Below, in pieces: positions 33,069 to 40,655 of a stretch of 64,000 nucleotides of DNA (the stretch's first letter is position 1; every line of letters begins with the position of its first letter). The position numbers were made by a program, and so were the translations under genes. Origin of the DNA: Botryobacter ruber (lineage in GTDB: Bacteria > Bacteroidota > Bacteroidia > Cytophagales > Hymenobacteraceae); the NCBI RefSeq assembly GCF_003347595.2, contig NZ_QCZK02000051.1, positions 62,001-126,000 of the forward strand, read 5' to 3'. Under the pieces are notes generated by a model. It was given only the letters and a program-made list of their open reading frames with translations, ran no database searches and was not told the origin of the DNA.

Positions 33069-33298
33069 ACACTTGCTTTATTTGCTTCAACAGCAGGGCT
33101 GCACCTGCTCCAGGGCTACGTGCCAAACTGCCGATCACAAAGATAAGCCATCCCGAAATCAGAAGAAATGACAATAGTCACCGCTCCGGCAGCTAACAGG
33201 CCAGTGACGAAACAACAAAGCAGCAGGCAAAAAAAATCCTTCGAACGATCTTTGGAATCACTTCGAAGGAAGGTGAGACATAGGTTAACTGAACGATT

Positions 33299-33637
33299 TT
33301 ACTTCCTGCTATACCCTTTCAGGCGGTTCAGGATAAGTAAAAGCCTGCGGTTGATTTCTCTTTCTTCTACAGCTTTGCATTGCGCTGTAATGTCGCAGGG
33401 CTTCCGGAGTTTTTGTTCTAATGCTTTCAGATGGTCAAGGTAACATTCTACAGTGGTACAGGATACATGCCTGAGTGCATTGTCGTTGGTTGCATTTGCT
33501 GCATTATACTTCAGGTTAATGGCATTTGCAATTTCTGCATTGATTAGCTTGGTTACGGCTACATCAGACGTAATCTCCTGCTGGTACACCTTCCGCTCAA
33601 TGCTCTCCAATAATTTTCTGATGTCCAGATGCTCCAT
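33299..33637 (-). CDS. Hypothetical protein
   Basis: A 112-residue, helix-rich soluble protein beginning MEHLDIRKLLESIERKVYQQ and ending LNRLKGYSRK. Contains no recognised motif; the middle has NALRHVSCTTVECYLDHLKALEQKL, with two Cys. Codon use looks ordinary for the region. It could be a small cytoplasmic regulator, but there is nothing to support a function. Flanked on both sides by gaps of 230 bp or more. Confidence 0.55.
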   Translation of the reverse strand: MEHLDIRKLLESIERKVYQQEITSDVAVTKLINAEIANAINLKYNAANATNDNALRHVSCTTVECYLDHLKALEQKLRKPCDITAQCKAVEEREINRRLLLILNRLKGYSRK

Positions 33638-34262
33638 GAGATTTAAGTTTAAGGTTAAAAAATAAGACAGATTATTTCATCTCCGGACGGTGCTTTTCAC
33701 CCGGAGTTACTACGAAACTCATATCAAATTTTATCCAATCATTGCCAAAGGAGGAGGCTTTCACTTTAGCAGTTACAGATATAAACAGAACGTATTTGCA
33801 AGGCACGAAGCAGAAGCCACGGGAGCACTGATCTGGCAAAAACCTACGTGCCTGTTTCAGTTAATTTATACTTTAATTATTTATAGGTTGTTACATGAAC
33901 CTACTCTAATTTACAAAATGATAACATTAATTTCAATATAAATTTTTAAATATTTCACCATTAACTTTATCATTTTGTTAAAATTATAACAAACATGTGT
34001 TAATATTAAAAACTGCAGGCGTCTGTTTATTGCAGCGGCCTATTTTCAAGTTAAACAGAAATAATCTTATAAAATCTCTTTAAATATCAAACACCTGCTA
34101 CTCCTGAACCGTTCCATGCTTCCAGGTAAAGCGCCAGCACCACCGGTTGCTCCATGAACCTAACATCTTGCTCCCACAGCTTGCGGAAAGGCATATAAAC
34201 AGCAAAGCACCGCTCCTGTCAGGGGGCGGTGCTTTGCTGCAGGCTTGGCACAAGCCGGTCTT
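33638..34262. other. Gap of 625 bp without a supported gene
   Basis: AT-rich sequence. It has a small hairpin at 33681-33705 (CTCCGG..CCGGAG with a nested GGTG/CACC) upstream of the hypothetical gene, and the bTHX terminator near its end. A frame at 33690-33941 begins in that hairpin and looks spurious. Confidence 0.5.
34201..34238 (-). terminator. Hairpin after the bTHX gene
   Basis: AGCAAAGCACCGC (34201-34213) pairs perfectly with GCGGTGCTTTGCT (34226-34238); on the minus strand it follows the bTHX stop by 24 bp. Only a weak T tail. Confidence 0.6.
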
Positions 34263-34385
34263 CTAAGCCTTTGCTTCTTTCTTGGGTGCCTCTGCTGTAG
34301 CTTTTTTGGTTTTGTGCGGACGGCTGTTGCCGTAGCTGCCTTTTGCGATTTTACCTTTTTTGGTTTTTTTATCTCCTTTTCCCAT
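34263..34385 (-). CDS. 30S ribosomal protein bTHX
   Basis: A 40-residue, very basic protein (MGKGDKKTKKGKIAKGSYGN onward) that matches the Bacteroidota form of the small-subunit protein THX: the GKGD..TKKGKI..GSYG.SRP pattern is characteristic. It sits in a pocket of 16S rRNA and stabilises the head of the 30S subunit in relatives that have been studied. The gene is short, alone, and has its own hairpin terminator. Confidence 0.9.
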   Translation of the reverse strand: MGKGDKKTKKGKIAKGSYGNSRPHKTKKATAEAPKKEAKA

Positions 34386-34499
34386 AATGATTTGTGGTTA
34401 TATGTTAGCTATAAAAATCATCATACGGACAGATGCCTCCTGCGGGTACAGTTGCTGCGCTGCCACAGGACTAATATATAAAACCTATGTTAAGTTTAA

Positions 34500-34928
34500 A
34501 AGTTAGAAAGTTAGAAAGTTTGGGAGTTAGAGAGTTTGGGAGGTAGAGAGTTTGGGAGTTAGAGAGTTTAGGAGTTCAGGAGGTAGAAAGTTTGGGAGGT
34601 AGAGAGGTGTTTTTTTTGTAGTGGTTGAACATTTTCAACCCGTTCCTGTAGAGACGAGATGCTCGCGTCCCCTGCACTAACTATAAAAAACCTATCATGA
34701 AAATTCTAAAATTCTGTAAATCCTGATTCAGACAAAAATCCTGATAATTTCTCAATCTGCTTAATCCTGATTCAGACAAACAAATAATCACAAAAATCAA
34801 TTTAATCACACGAATCAGCGGTTCAGACAAAGGAGCAGAGGCAATGGAGGCAGGAGCAGAAATACTTTCTACCTCCTAAACTCTCTAACTCCCAAACTCT
34901 CTAACTTTCCAACTCCCAAACTCCCAAT
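34500..34928. repeat. Complete composite repeat element B-D-C-E-E-A-B(inverted)
   Basis: Modules in order: family B array 34500-34608 (units like GTTAGAGAGTTTGGGA); D hairpin GGTTGAA-CATT-TTCAACC at 34623-34640; C palindrome GTAGAGACGAGATGCTCGCG onward at 34648-34675; E copies ATCCTGATTCAGACAAA at 34720-34736 and 34764-34780 and a GGTTCAGACAA end at 34820-34830; A copy 34831-34859; then an inverted B array 34868-34928. The outer B arrays act as imperfect inverted terminal repeats of a roughly 430-bp unit. It has no open frame of note. Confidence 0.85.
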
Positions 34929-34940
34929 CTTATTAATTCG

Positions 34941-34948
34941 TACCTTTG
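34941..34948 (+). promoter_or_regulatory. Candidate -7 element (TACCTTTG) for uvrA
   Basis: A TAnnTTTG match 13 bp after the end of the composite repeat and about 78 bp before the uvrA start. A tiny frame, 34966-34992 (8 codons), lies in the leader. Confidence 0.55.
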
Positions 34949-35018
34949 CACATAAATTTAACCTAATGAAAGCATTGTGCCGGCCTGTCTGACAGCCCCG
35001 ATACTTTGCTCCGTCTGT

Positions 35019-37832
35019 ATGGCAACTACTACTGAAACTATTCCTGAAAATAACCTGGACACGCTCGACCCACGCCAGCACATCATTATCAAAGGCGCGC
35101 GCGTGCACAACCTCAAGAACCTGAGCGTGGCGCTGCCCCGCAATAAGTTTATTGTGATCACCGGCCTCTCCGGTTCCGGCAAATCGTCGCTGGCCTTCGA
35201 TACGCTGTATGCCGAGGGGCAGCGGATGTACGTGGAGAGCCTTAGCTCCTACGCCCGCCAGTTCCTGGGCCGTATGGATAAGCCTGATGTCGATTATATT
35301 AAAGGTATCAGCCCGGCCATTGCGATTGAGCAGAAGGTGAGTGTAAAAAGCAACCGCTCCACCGTTGGCACCAGCACCGAAATTTACGATTACCTGAAAC
35401 TGCTCTACGCCCGCATCGGCAAAACTTATTCACCTGTTTCGGGCAACGTGGTGCAGAAGGATACGGTAGCCGACGTGGTCGATTATATTTTCAGCCTCGA
35501 AGACGAAGCCCGCATCATGATACTCGCGCCCCTGCAGCGCCAGCCGGACAGAACCCTGGAAAAGGAGCTGGACCTGCTGCTGCAGAAAGGCTACTCCCGT
35601 ATTTATGCCGATGGCCAGGTGTACTTTATCGAAGAACTGCTGAACCAGGAACAGGAGTTGAAAGGCATTATTTATATACTCGTAGACCGGGCCGTGATCT
35701 ACAAAAACGACGAAGACCTGCAGTTCCGCATTGCCGACTCCGTACAAACTGCTTTTTTCGAGGGCCATGGCGAGTGCCGGGTGCTGGCAGGCGAGGAGGA
35801 GCGGGTGTTCTCCGACCGGTTTGAGCTGGACGGGATGGTGTTTGAGGAGCCGACAGTTAACTTTTTCAGTTTTAACAACCCCTACGGCGCCTGCCAGACC
35901 TGCGAAGGCTTCGGCAGTGTGCTCGGCATCGACCCGGACCTGGTTATCCCGGACAAAAGCCTGACGGTGTACGAAGGCGCCATTGCTCCCTGGCGCACCG
36001 ATAAAATGAACGATTGGCTGCAGCCCCTGCTCAAAAACGGCATCCGCTTCGATTTTCCGATTCACCGCCCGTACAACGAGCTGTCGGCGGCGGAACAGGA
36101 ACTGCTCTGGACCGGGAACAAGTACTTCGAAGGGCTTGACAGTTTCTTTAAGCACATACAGTCGCAGTCGCACAAAATACAGTACCGCGTGCTGCTCTCG
36201 CGCTACCGTGGCCGCACCACCTGCCCCGACTGCAAAGGCTCGCGCCTGCGCAAAGATGCCAGCTACGTAAAAATAAACAACACCAGCATCACCGACCTGG
36301 TGCTGATGCCGGTAACGGAGGTGCTGAAATTCTTCAAGGAGCTGCAGCTAAACGAGTACGAGCAGAAAGTGGCGGAACGCCTGGCTCTTGAGGTGACCAA
36401 CCGCCTGGGCTACCTCAGCCGTGTTGGTCTGGGCTACCTTACCCTTAACCGCCTCTCCAACACCCTGTCGGGCGGCGAAAGCCAGCGCATTAACCTGGCT
36501 ACCTCGCTGGGCAGCGCCCTGGTAGGTTCCATGTACATCCTCGACGAGCCCAGCATCGGGCTGCACCCCCGCGACTCGGAGCAGCTCATTGGCGTGCTGC
36601 GCTCGCTGCAGCAGATTGGCAACACCGTGATTGTGGTGGAGCACGAGGAAGAGATGATGAAAGCCGCCGACCAGATCATCGACATCGGTCCTGAGGCGGG
36701 TTCAGGTGGTGGAAACCTGATGTTCCAGGGCACGATTGAAGAGCTGATGCAGCAGGCTGATACCTACACCGGCAAATACCTGTCCGGCAAACTGGAACTG
36801 CCCGTGCCACCACAGCGTCGGCAGTGGCGCAACGCCGTAGAGATCGTGGGCGCCCGCGAGAACAACCTGAAAAACCTGACCGTTAAATTTCCGCTGAACG
36901 TGATGACGGTGGTAACCGGCGTGAGTGGCTCCGGCAAATCTACCCTCATCAAAAAGATACTGTACCCGGCCCTGCAGAAGCTGCATGGCGGACACGCTGA
37001 GGCAACCGGTAAATTTGACAAGCTGCAGGGCGACTATGGTAAAGTAGGGCACGTGGAGTTTGTAGACCAGAACCCGATCGGCAAATCGTCGCGCTCCAAC
37101 CCGGTAACCTACGTAAAAGCCTACGACGCCATCCGCGCCCTGTATGCCGACCAGCCTCTGGCCAAGTCGCGTGGGTTTAAGCCGTCGCACTTTTCATTCA
37201 ACATAGAGGGCGGGCGTTGCGAGGTGTGCCAGGGCGAGGGGCAGGTGAAAATAGAGATGCAGTTTATGGCCGACATCTACCTGACCTGCGAGAGCTGTAA
37301 CGGCAAACGCTTTAAGCAGGACGTGCTCGACGTGAAGTACAAAGACCTGAGCATTTCCGATGTACTGGACCTGACCATTGCCGATAGCCTTGCCTTTTTT
37401 GCAGAGCAGCCTAAGATTGTAGAGAAGCTGAAGCCGCTCGACGATGTGGGGCTGGGCTATATCCACCTGGGGCAGTCGAGCAACACCTTATCGGGCGGGG
37501 AGGCGCAGCGCGTGAAGCTGGCATCGTTCCTGACCAAAGGCGCAACACCGCATAACGAGAACATCCTGTTCATTTTCGATGAACCCAGCACCGGTCTGCA
37601 CTTCCACGACATCAACAAGCTGCTCTCGGCCATGAATGCGCTTATCGACAACGGCAACACGGTTCTTATCATCGAGCACAACATGGACATCATCAAATCT
37701 GCCGACTGGATCATAGACCTTGGTCCGGAAGGAGGTATAAACGGTGGTCACCTGCTGTTTGAGGGAACGCCCGAACAAATGGCGCAACTGGAAAATAACC
37801 AGACAGCCCGTTTCCTGAAAGAGAAGCTGTAA
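35019..37832 (+). CDS. uvrA: Excinuclease ABC subunit UvrA
   Basis: A 937-residue damage-recognition ATPase of nucleotide excision repair. Two ABC domains each carry a Walker A (ITGLSGSGKSSLAFDTLY; VTGVSGSGKSTLIKKIL) and signature (LSGGESQRINLATSLG; LSGGEAQRVKLASFL). Zinc modules with CxxC pairs lie at CQTCEGFG...CPDCKGSRL and CEVCQGEGQ...CESCNGKRF. I chose ATG 35019, since the family begins close to it (IIIKGARVHNLKNLSV); the in-frame stretch upstream adds 14 residues that do not resemble UvrA. The promoter follows a composite repeat directly. Confidence 0.96.
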   Translation: MATTTETIPENNLDTLDPRQHIIIKGARVHNLKNLSVALPRNKFIVITGLSGSGKSSLAFDTLYAEGQRMYVESLSSYARQFLGRMDKPDVDYIKGISPAIAIEQKVSVKSNRSTVGTSTEIYDYLKLLYARIGKTYSPVSGNVVQKDTVADVVDYIFSLEDEARIMILAPLQRQPDRTLEKELDLLLQKGYSRIYADGQVYFIEELLNQEQELKGIIYILVDRAVIYKNDEDLQFRIADSVQTAFFEGHGECRVLAGEEERVFSDRFELDGMVFEEPTVNFFSFNNPYGACQTCEGFGSVLGIDPDLVIPDKSLTVYEGAIAPWRTDKMNDWLQPLLKNGIRFDFPIHRPYNELSAAEQELLWTGNKYFEGLDSFFKHIQSQSHKIQYRVLLSRYRGRTTCPDCKGSRLRKDASYVKINNTSITDLVLMPVTEVLKFFKELQLNEYEQKVAERLALEVTNRLGYLSRVGLGYLTLNRLSNTLSGGESQRINLATSLGSALVGSMYILDEPSIGLHPRDSEQLIGVLRSLQQIGNTVIVVEHEEEMMKAADQIIDIGPEAGSGGGNLMFQGTIEELMQQADTYTGKYLSGKLELPVPPQRRQWRNAVEIVGARENNLKNLTVKFPLNVMTVVTGVSGSGKSTLIKKILYPALQKLHGGHAEATGKFDKLQGDYGKVGHVEFVDQNPIGKSSRSNPVTYVKAYDAIRALYADQPLAKSRGFKPSHFSFNIEGGRCEVCQGEGQVKIEMQFMADIYLTCESCNGKRFKQDVLDVKYKDLSISDVLDLTIADSLAFFAEQPKIVEKLKPLDDVGLGYIHLGQSSNTLSGGEAQRVKLASFLTKGATPHNENILFIFDEPSTGLHFHDINKLLSAMNALIDNGNTVLIIEHNMDIIKSADWIIDLGPEGGINGGHLLFEGTPEQMAQLENNQTARFLKEKL

Positions 37833-37885
37833 GAGCATGTTAAATGCTGTCCTTTGCGCTGCAAAAACAGAAAAACATGCTCTAA
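37831..37885 (+). terminator. Weak inverted repeat after uvrA
   Basis: AGAGCATGTT (beginning at the uvrA stop) is complementary to AACATGCTCT about 32 bp on. The loop is large and there is no T-run, so it may not terminate. Confidence 0.3.
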
Positions 37886-38027
37886 GCGTAACAATAGCAG
37901 CAAAAGCAGTTTTTACACGTAGAAGTTCCGGCAACAAACACCTAAAAAAGGCAAATAAACACTTAAATACACCCCTTGTTAATTGACAATCAGGTTCATC
38001 GCCCGTAACTTTCTTAAAACAATATAT

Positions 38028-38132
38028 ATGAAACAGCATTCCACTGCTCTAAAAGATGATATGGTGTTTTTGGCTCAAGCAGCAGCTCTGTTTTCTATTA
38101 TTGCCTTAAGCTCCTACTTTCATCTAATCTAA
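38028..38132 (+). CDS. Possible 34-residue membrane peptide
   Basis: Starts MKQHSTALKDDMVFLAQAAA and continues with a hydrophobic LFSIIALSSYF segment that could span the membrane once. A possible terminator hairpin follows 112 bp later. No homology known to me; could be chance. Confidence 0.25.
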   Translation: MKQHSTALKDDMVFLAQAAALFSIIALSSYFHLI

Positions 38133-38377
38133 GATGCTGCAAGGCAGTATTTTAGCAAGGCTTTCCGGTAAGAAGTCAGGCATACAGGCTTAGTACTTCT
38201 TATTGGAAAGCTTTTTTACTTTTTCCTTAGCTCCTGTTAGTGTACCACCTGCCGTTCGTATGACCAGGTGGTTTTGTTTAGCTCCTGCTCCGCCCAAAGC
38301 TGGAGTTTTACAACCTGCAGCCACTCCTTCTCTATAATTACACAGGACAAAATTTCTCCTTATTATTCTCAAAACAG

Positions 38378-38385
38378 TACCTTTG
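38378..38385 (+). promoter_or_regulatory. Candidate -7 element (TACCTTTG) for the H-NOX gene
   Basis: A TAnnTTTG match 77 bp before the start of the haem NO-binding gene. Confidence 0.5.
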
Positions 38386-38461
38386 CATAAGCCTTGGTAT
38401 TTAACCCGTAGCTAACACTCCTCCTTCTGCACCCACACAGAAGCAGACTTTAAAAGTTCAG

Positions 38462-39031
38462 ATGGCCGAAAACGCACAACACGCCGACATGATGCATGGC
38501 TCGATATTCGTACTCCTGAAAAGGTTTGTCGAGGCCAGTTATAATTATAGCACCTGGGCCAGGCTGTTGGAAAATACGAGTATCACTCGTCAGAACTACA
38601 ACCTGAACGAAATGTATCCTACTGCGGAGCTAAGAGAACTGTTAGGTGCCGCAGTACGCATGACGGGAGCATCGGCGCATGTGCTGCTGGAGCAATTCGG
38701 AAGGTTCCTGGTGCCCGACCTGCTGCTGATCTATAAAAAGTACATCAACCCGGATTGGAAAACGTTTGATATGCTGCTAAACACCGAAACAGTAATGCAT
38801 GCGGCTGTCAGAACAGAAGACCAGCGAACCAATCCTCCCATACTGTTTGTCTCGAAAGTGAACAACAACCTGCTGATGATAGACTATCATTCCAGAAGGA
38901 AAATGGCAGCCCTGGCAGTGGGCATTGTAAAAGGAATAGCCGACTACTACCACGAAAGCGATCGGGTAAGGGTTATTCCTGCTACAGACCTGAATTCCGA
39001 AAGAGTGCAGTTACGGATTGAGTTCGATTAA
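38462..39031 (+). CDS. H-NOX (haem NO-binding) sensor protein
   Basis: A 189-residue stand-alone H-NOX domain that binds b-type haem. Proximal His is H113 (VMHAAVR), the haem-propionate motif YxSxR is Y142-S144-R146, and the conserved Pro is P126. Relative to Thermoanaerobacter H-NOX (H102, Y131/S133/R135) the spacing is identical, so the distal Tyr140 position falls on L151; a non-polar distal pocket predicts NO/CO rather than stable O2 binding. The domain proper starts at MHGSIFVLLKRFV (residue 11), so a start at M10 or M11 is possible. H-NOX proteins usually sit next to a histidine kinase or cyclase; none is here. Confidence 0.9.
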   Translation: MAENAQHADMMHGSIFVLLKRFVEASYNYSTWARLLENTSITRQNYNLNEMYPTAELRELLGAAVRMTGASAHVLLEQFGRFLVPDLLLIYKKYINPDWKTFDMLLNTETVMHAAVRTEDQRTNPPILFVSKVNNNLLMIDYHSRRKMAALAVGIVKGIADYYHESDRVRVIPATDLNSERVQLRIEFD

Positions 39032-39076
39032 CAACGCCCTACTGCTTCTTCAGACACCCACCGGCAGCCCAAACTC

Positions 39077-39167
39077 AGGAGCAGTGGGAGTGGTGACTGT
39101 GGCTGCAGAAAAAAATCCTGCGTTTTAACTAAAAAATAACTGCAGCCACAGTCACCACTCCCACTGC
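39077..39167. repeat. Facing pair of family A-like repeats with 28-bp perfect arms
   Basis: Arms at 39081-39108 and 39140-39167 are perfect reverse complements over 28 bp (outer 20: GCAGTGGGAGTGGTGACTGT), loop 31 bp. Located between the convergent H-NOX and DUF6122 genes, so it may also terminate both. Confidence 0.85.
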
Positions 39168-39233
39168 AGCACATATACCGGAGTCTGAAACCGAACAGGT
39201 AGCTTTACCAACACCGGCACCGGTGCTGCCGCT

Positions 39234-39554
39234 TTACCAAAGCCCCTGCCTGGCACAGTCTGCGGCGTCCAGCACCAGGTGTATAACCAGGCCCAACCCA
39301 ATCAGGCGTGTTTGCGGCAGCAACGCGAGCGCCACATAAACACCGGCAAGCCAGTAGCTGTGCAAAAAATGAAAGCCGACACTACAGCGGTCAGGGTCAA
39401 GTACCGGCACAGCCCAAAGATGGTCGATGTCAATGAGTATCCCGGCCAGCATCAGCAGCGAGGCGCGTTTAAAAGTATCACGGTAAAACATCCAGGCTAC
39501 TGCCACAGGCAAAGCCACATGCAGGAACATATGTACGATAAAGGCTGCCGACAT
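39234..39554 (-). CDS. Small membrane protein, DUF6122-like
   Basis: A 106-residue protein with about three hydrophobic segments (FIVHMFLHVALPVAVAWMFY, ASLLMLAGILIDIDHLWAVP, WLAGVYVALALLP, LIGLGLVIHLVLDAADC). The spaced His/Asp motifs, DIDHLWAVPVLDPDRC, GFHFLHSYW and HLVLDAADC, resemble the metal-dependent-hydrolase-like membrane family that includes DUF6122. I use the ATG at 39554; a longer frame to 39593 adds 13 residues. Function unknown. Confidence 0.7.
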   Translation of the reverse strand: MSAAFIVHMFLHVALPVAVAWMFYRDTFKRASLLMLAGILIDIDHLWAVPVLDPDRCSVGFHFLHSYWLAGVYVALALLPQTRLIGLGLVIHLVLDAADCARQGLW

Positions 39555-39757
39555 TATTTTGTTCAGTCTTACATTTATAAAAAGCAGAACCACCAGGCCT
39601 GTTACTTCGGTTTAACCACTTTTGTTTTATTTTCTGGACGCAGGAAAGCAGGAACTTGTTCCGGAGAGCGCAGAAATATATTAGTATATGTTTATATTTG
39701 AACTTTAACTTTGTTAAGAATTAAACAGTTAACGCTGAAAGAATTTTGACAGAACAG

Positions 39758-40231
39758 ATGGGACTGAAAGTAGGTATAGCTAACCAGGTGCATCCATTCG
39801 CATCGCCCATTTTACGCCACTACAACATGAAGCAACTTGAGAACGATTTATTCCGTGCCAGGATATATAAAAACGATGCACGTTTATATGTAGAATGGCT
39901 GCGAAGCGTTTCTCCGGAGGAGTTCAGGGAAGGAGTGGAACAACTTGTGAAACTTATGCTGGAAGAAGAAATTGAGCTTTGGATAGTTGATTCTTCCAGG
40001 TTACATGGGATTACGCTCTCAGACCAGCACTGGATACTGCACCACATACTCCCTCTCCTGCAGAATGCTAAATTACGGAAACTGGCAAGAGTTAGCTCCG
40101 GCGACATATTCCAGTACATGTCGTTTGAGGAGATGACCGAAAAAGTATTAAGAAAATATGAAATGAACGTAGAGGTGGCACAGTTCACCTCGCTGGCCAT
40201 GGCCGAAGCCTGGATCAGTATTAAAGATTAG
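39758..40231 (+). CDS. STAS/SpoIIAA-like protein of unknown function
   Basis: A 157-residue soluble protein. From MKQLENDLFRARIYKNDARLYVEWL onward it has the alternating strand-helix pattern of STAS-like (SpoIIAA) proteins of this phylum: LWIVDSSRLHGITLSDQHWI and KLARVSSGDIFQYMSFEEM. Its start may be TTG at 39746, ATG at 39758 (used), or an internal ATG where the domain begins. Same strand as the H-NOX gene but with a convergent gene between, so co-transcription is unlikely. Function not known. Confidence 0.6.
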   Translation: MGLKVGIANQVHPFASPILRHYNMKQLENDLFRARIYKNDARLYVEWLRSVSPEEFREGVEQLVKLMLEEEIELWIVDSSRLHGITLSDQHWILHHILPLLQNAKLRKLARVSSGDIFQYMSFEEMTEKVLRKYEMNVEVAQFTSLAMAEAWISIKD

Positions 40232-40655
40232 TGCTGCAACTGTTGCTGCAAAGCAAGATAACCTGTAACAGGAGCAGCCCGTGGCGCCCGCTTTGCATAA
40301 GAATGTATATATTTTATTTTTTAAGAATAGTAACAAAATCGTGATTGCGGGGTACTACTCTGTACGACCAGCAGCCGTTTGTTGCTAGTCTGGTGCATAT
40401 TTCGTATTTTTTGCAATTGTAATGCAAAAAGCATATAATTTTTACAGAAAAAGCGTTTTATAGCTGTCTTACCGCGACAACAACATAACCACCTGTCTTA
40501 TGCGTGAGCTTTCCTGTTAGCATAAAAAAGGCCTGACCTGGAATTCAGCCTGTCCGGGTAAGGCTAAAGGTGTTTTTATGCAGCCTGGAGCAAGTTGGTT
40601 TGTTGAGTCCTGACGGGAGACTGCAGCTTCATAATTCACCTTTAAATTTTGCCTG
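40232..40655. other. Gap of 424 bp upstream of the T9SS substrate gene
   Basis: No supported gene. It has a distant inverted pair, GCATAAAAA (about 40519) and TTTTTATGC (about 40572), which could form a weak hairpin in the leader. No clear TAnnTTTG promoter. Nothing else seen. Confidence 0.45.

Larger units (their letters stand above)
37833..38461. other. Gap of 629 bp between uvrA and H-NOX
   Basis: Holds the inverted repeat after uvrA, a possible 34-codon membrane peptide (38028-38132), a hairpin ACCACCTG/CAGGTGGT at 38244-38272 followed by TTTGTTT (possible terminator), and the H-NOX -7 element. Confidence 0.5.

Noticed and set aside
33690-33941. 83-codon frame after the hypothetical gene
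   Set aside because: Begins in a hairpin, AT-rich, no family and no start signal.
34500-34608. B array considered as a CRISPR array
   Set aside because: Units are about 8-16 bp, directly adjacent and without unique spacers; no cas genes.
34966-34992. Eight-codon frame before uvrA as a leader peptide
   Set aside because: Too short, no attenuator structure follows.
38190-38372. 60-codon frame in the uvrA to H-NOX gap
   Set aside because: Overlaps a hairpin and shows no protein character.
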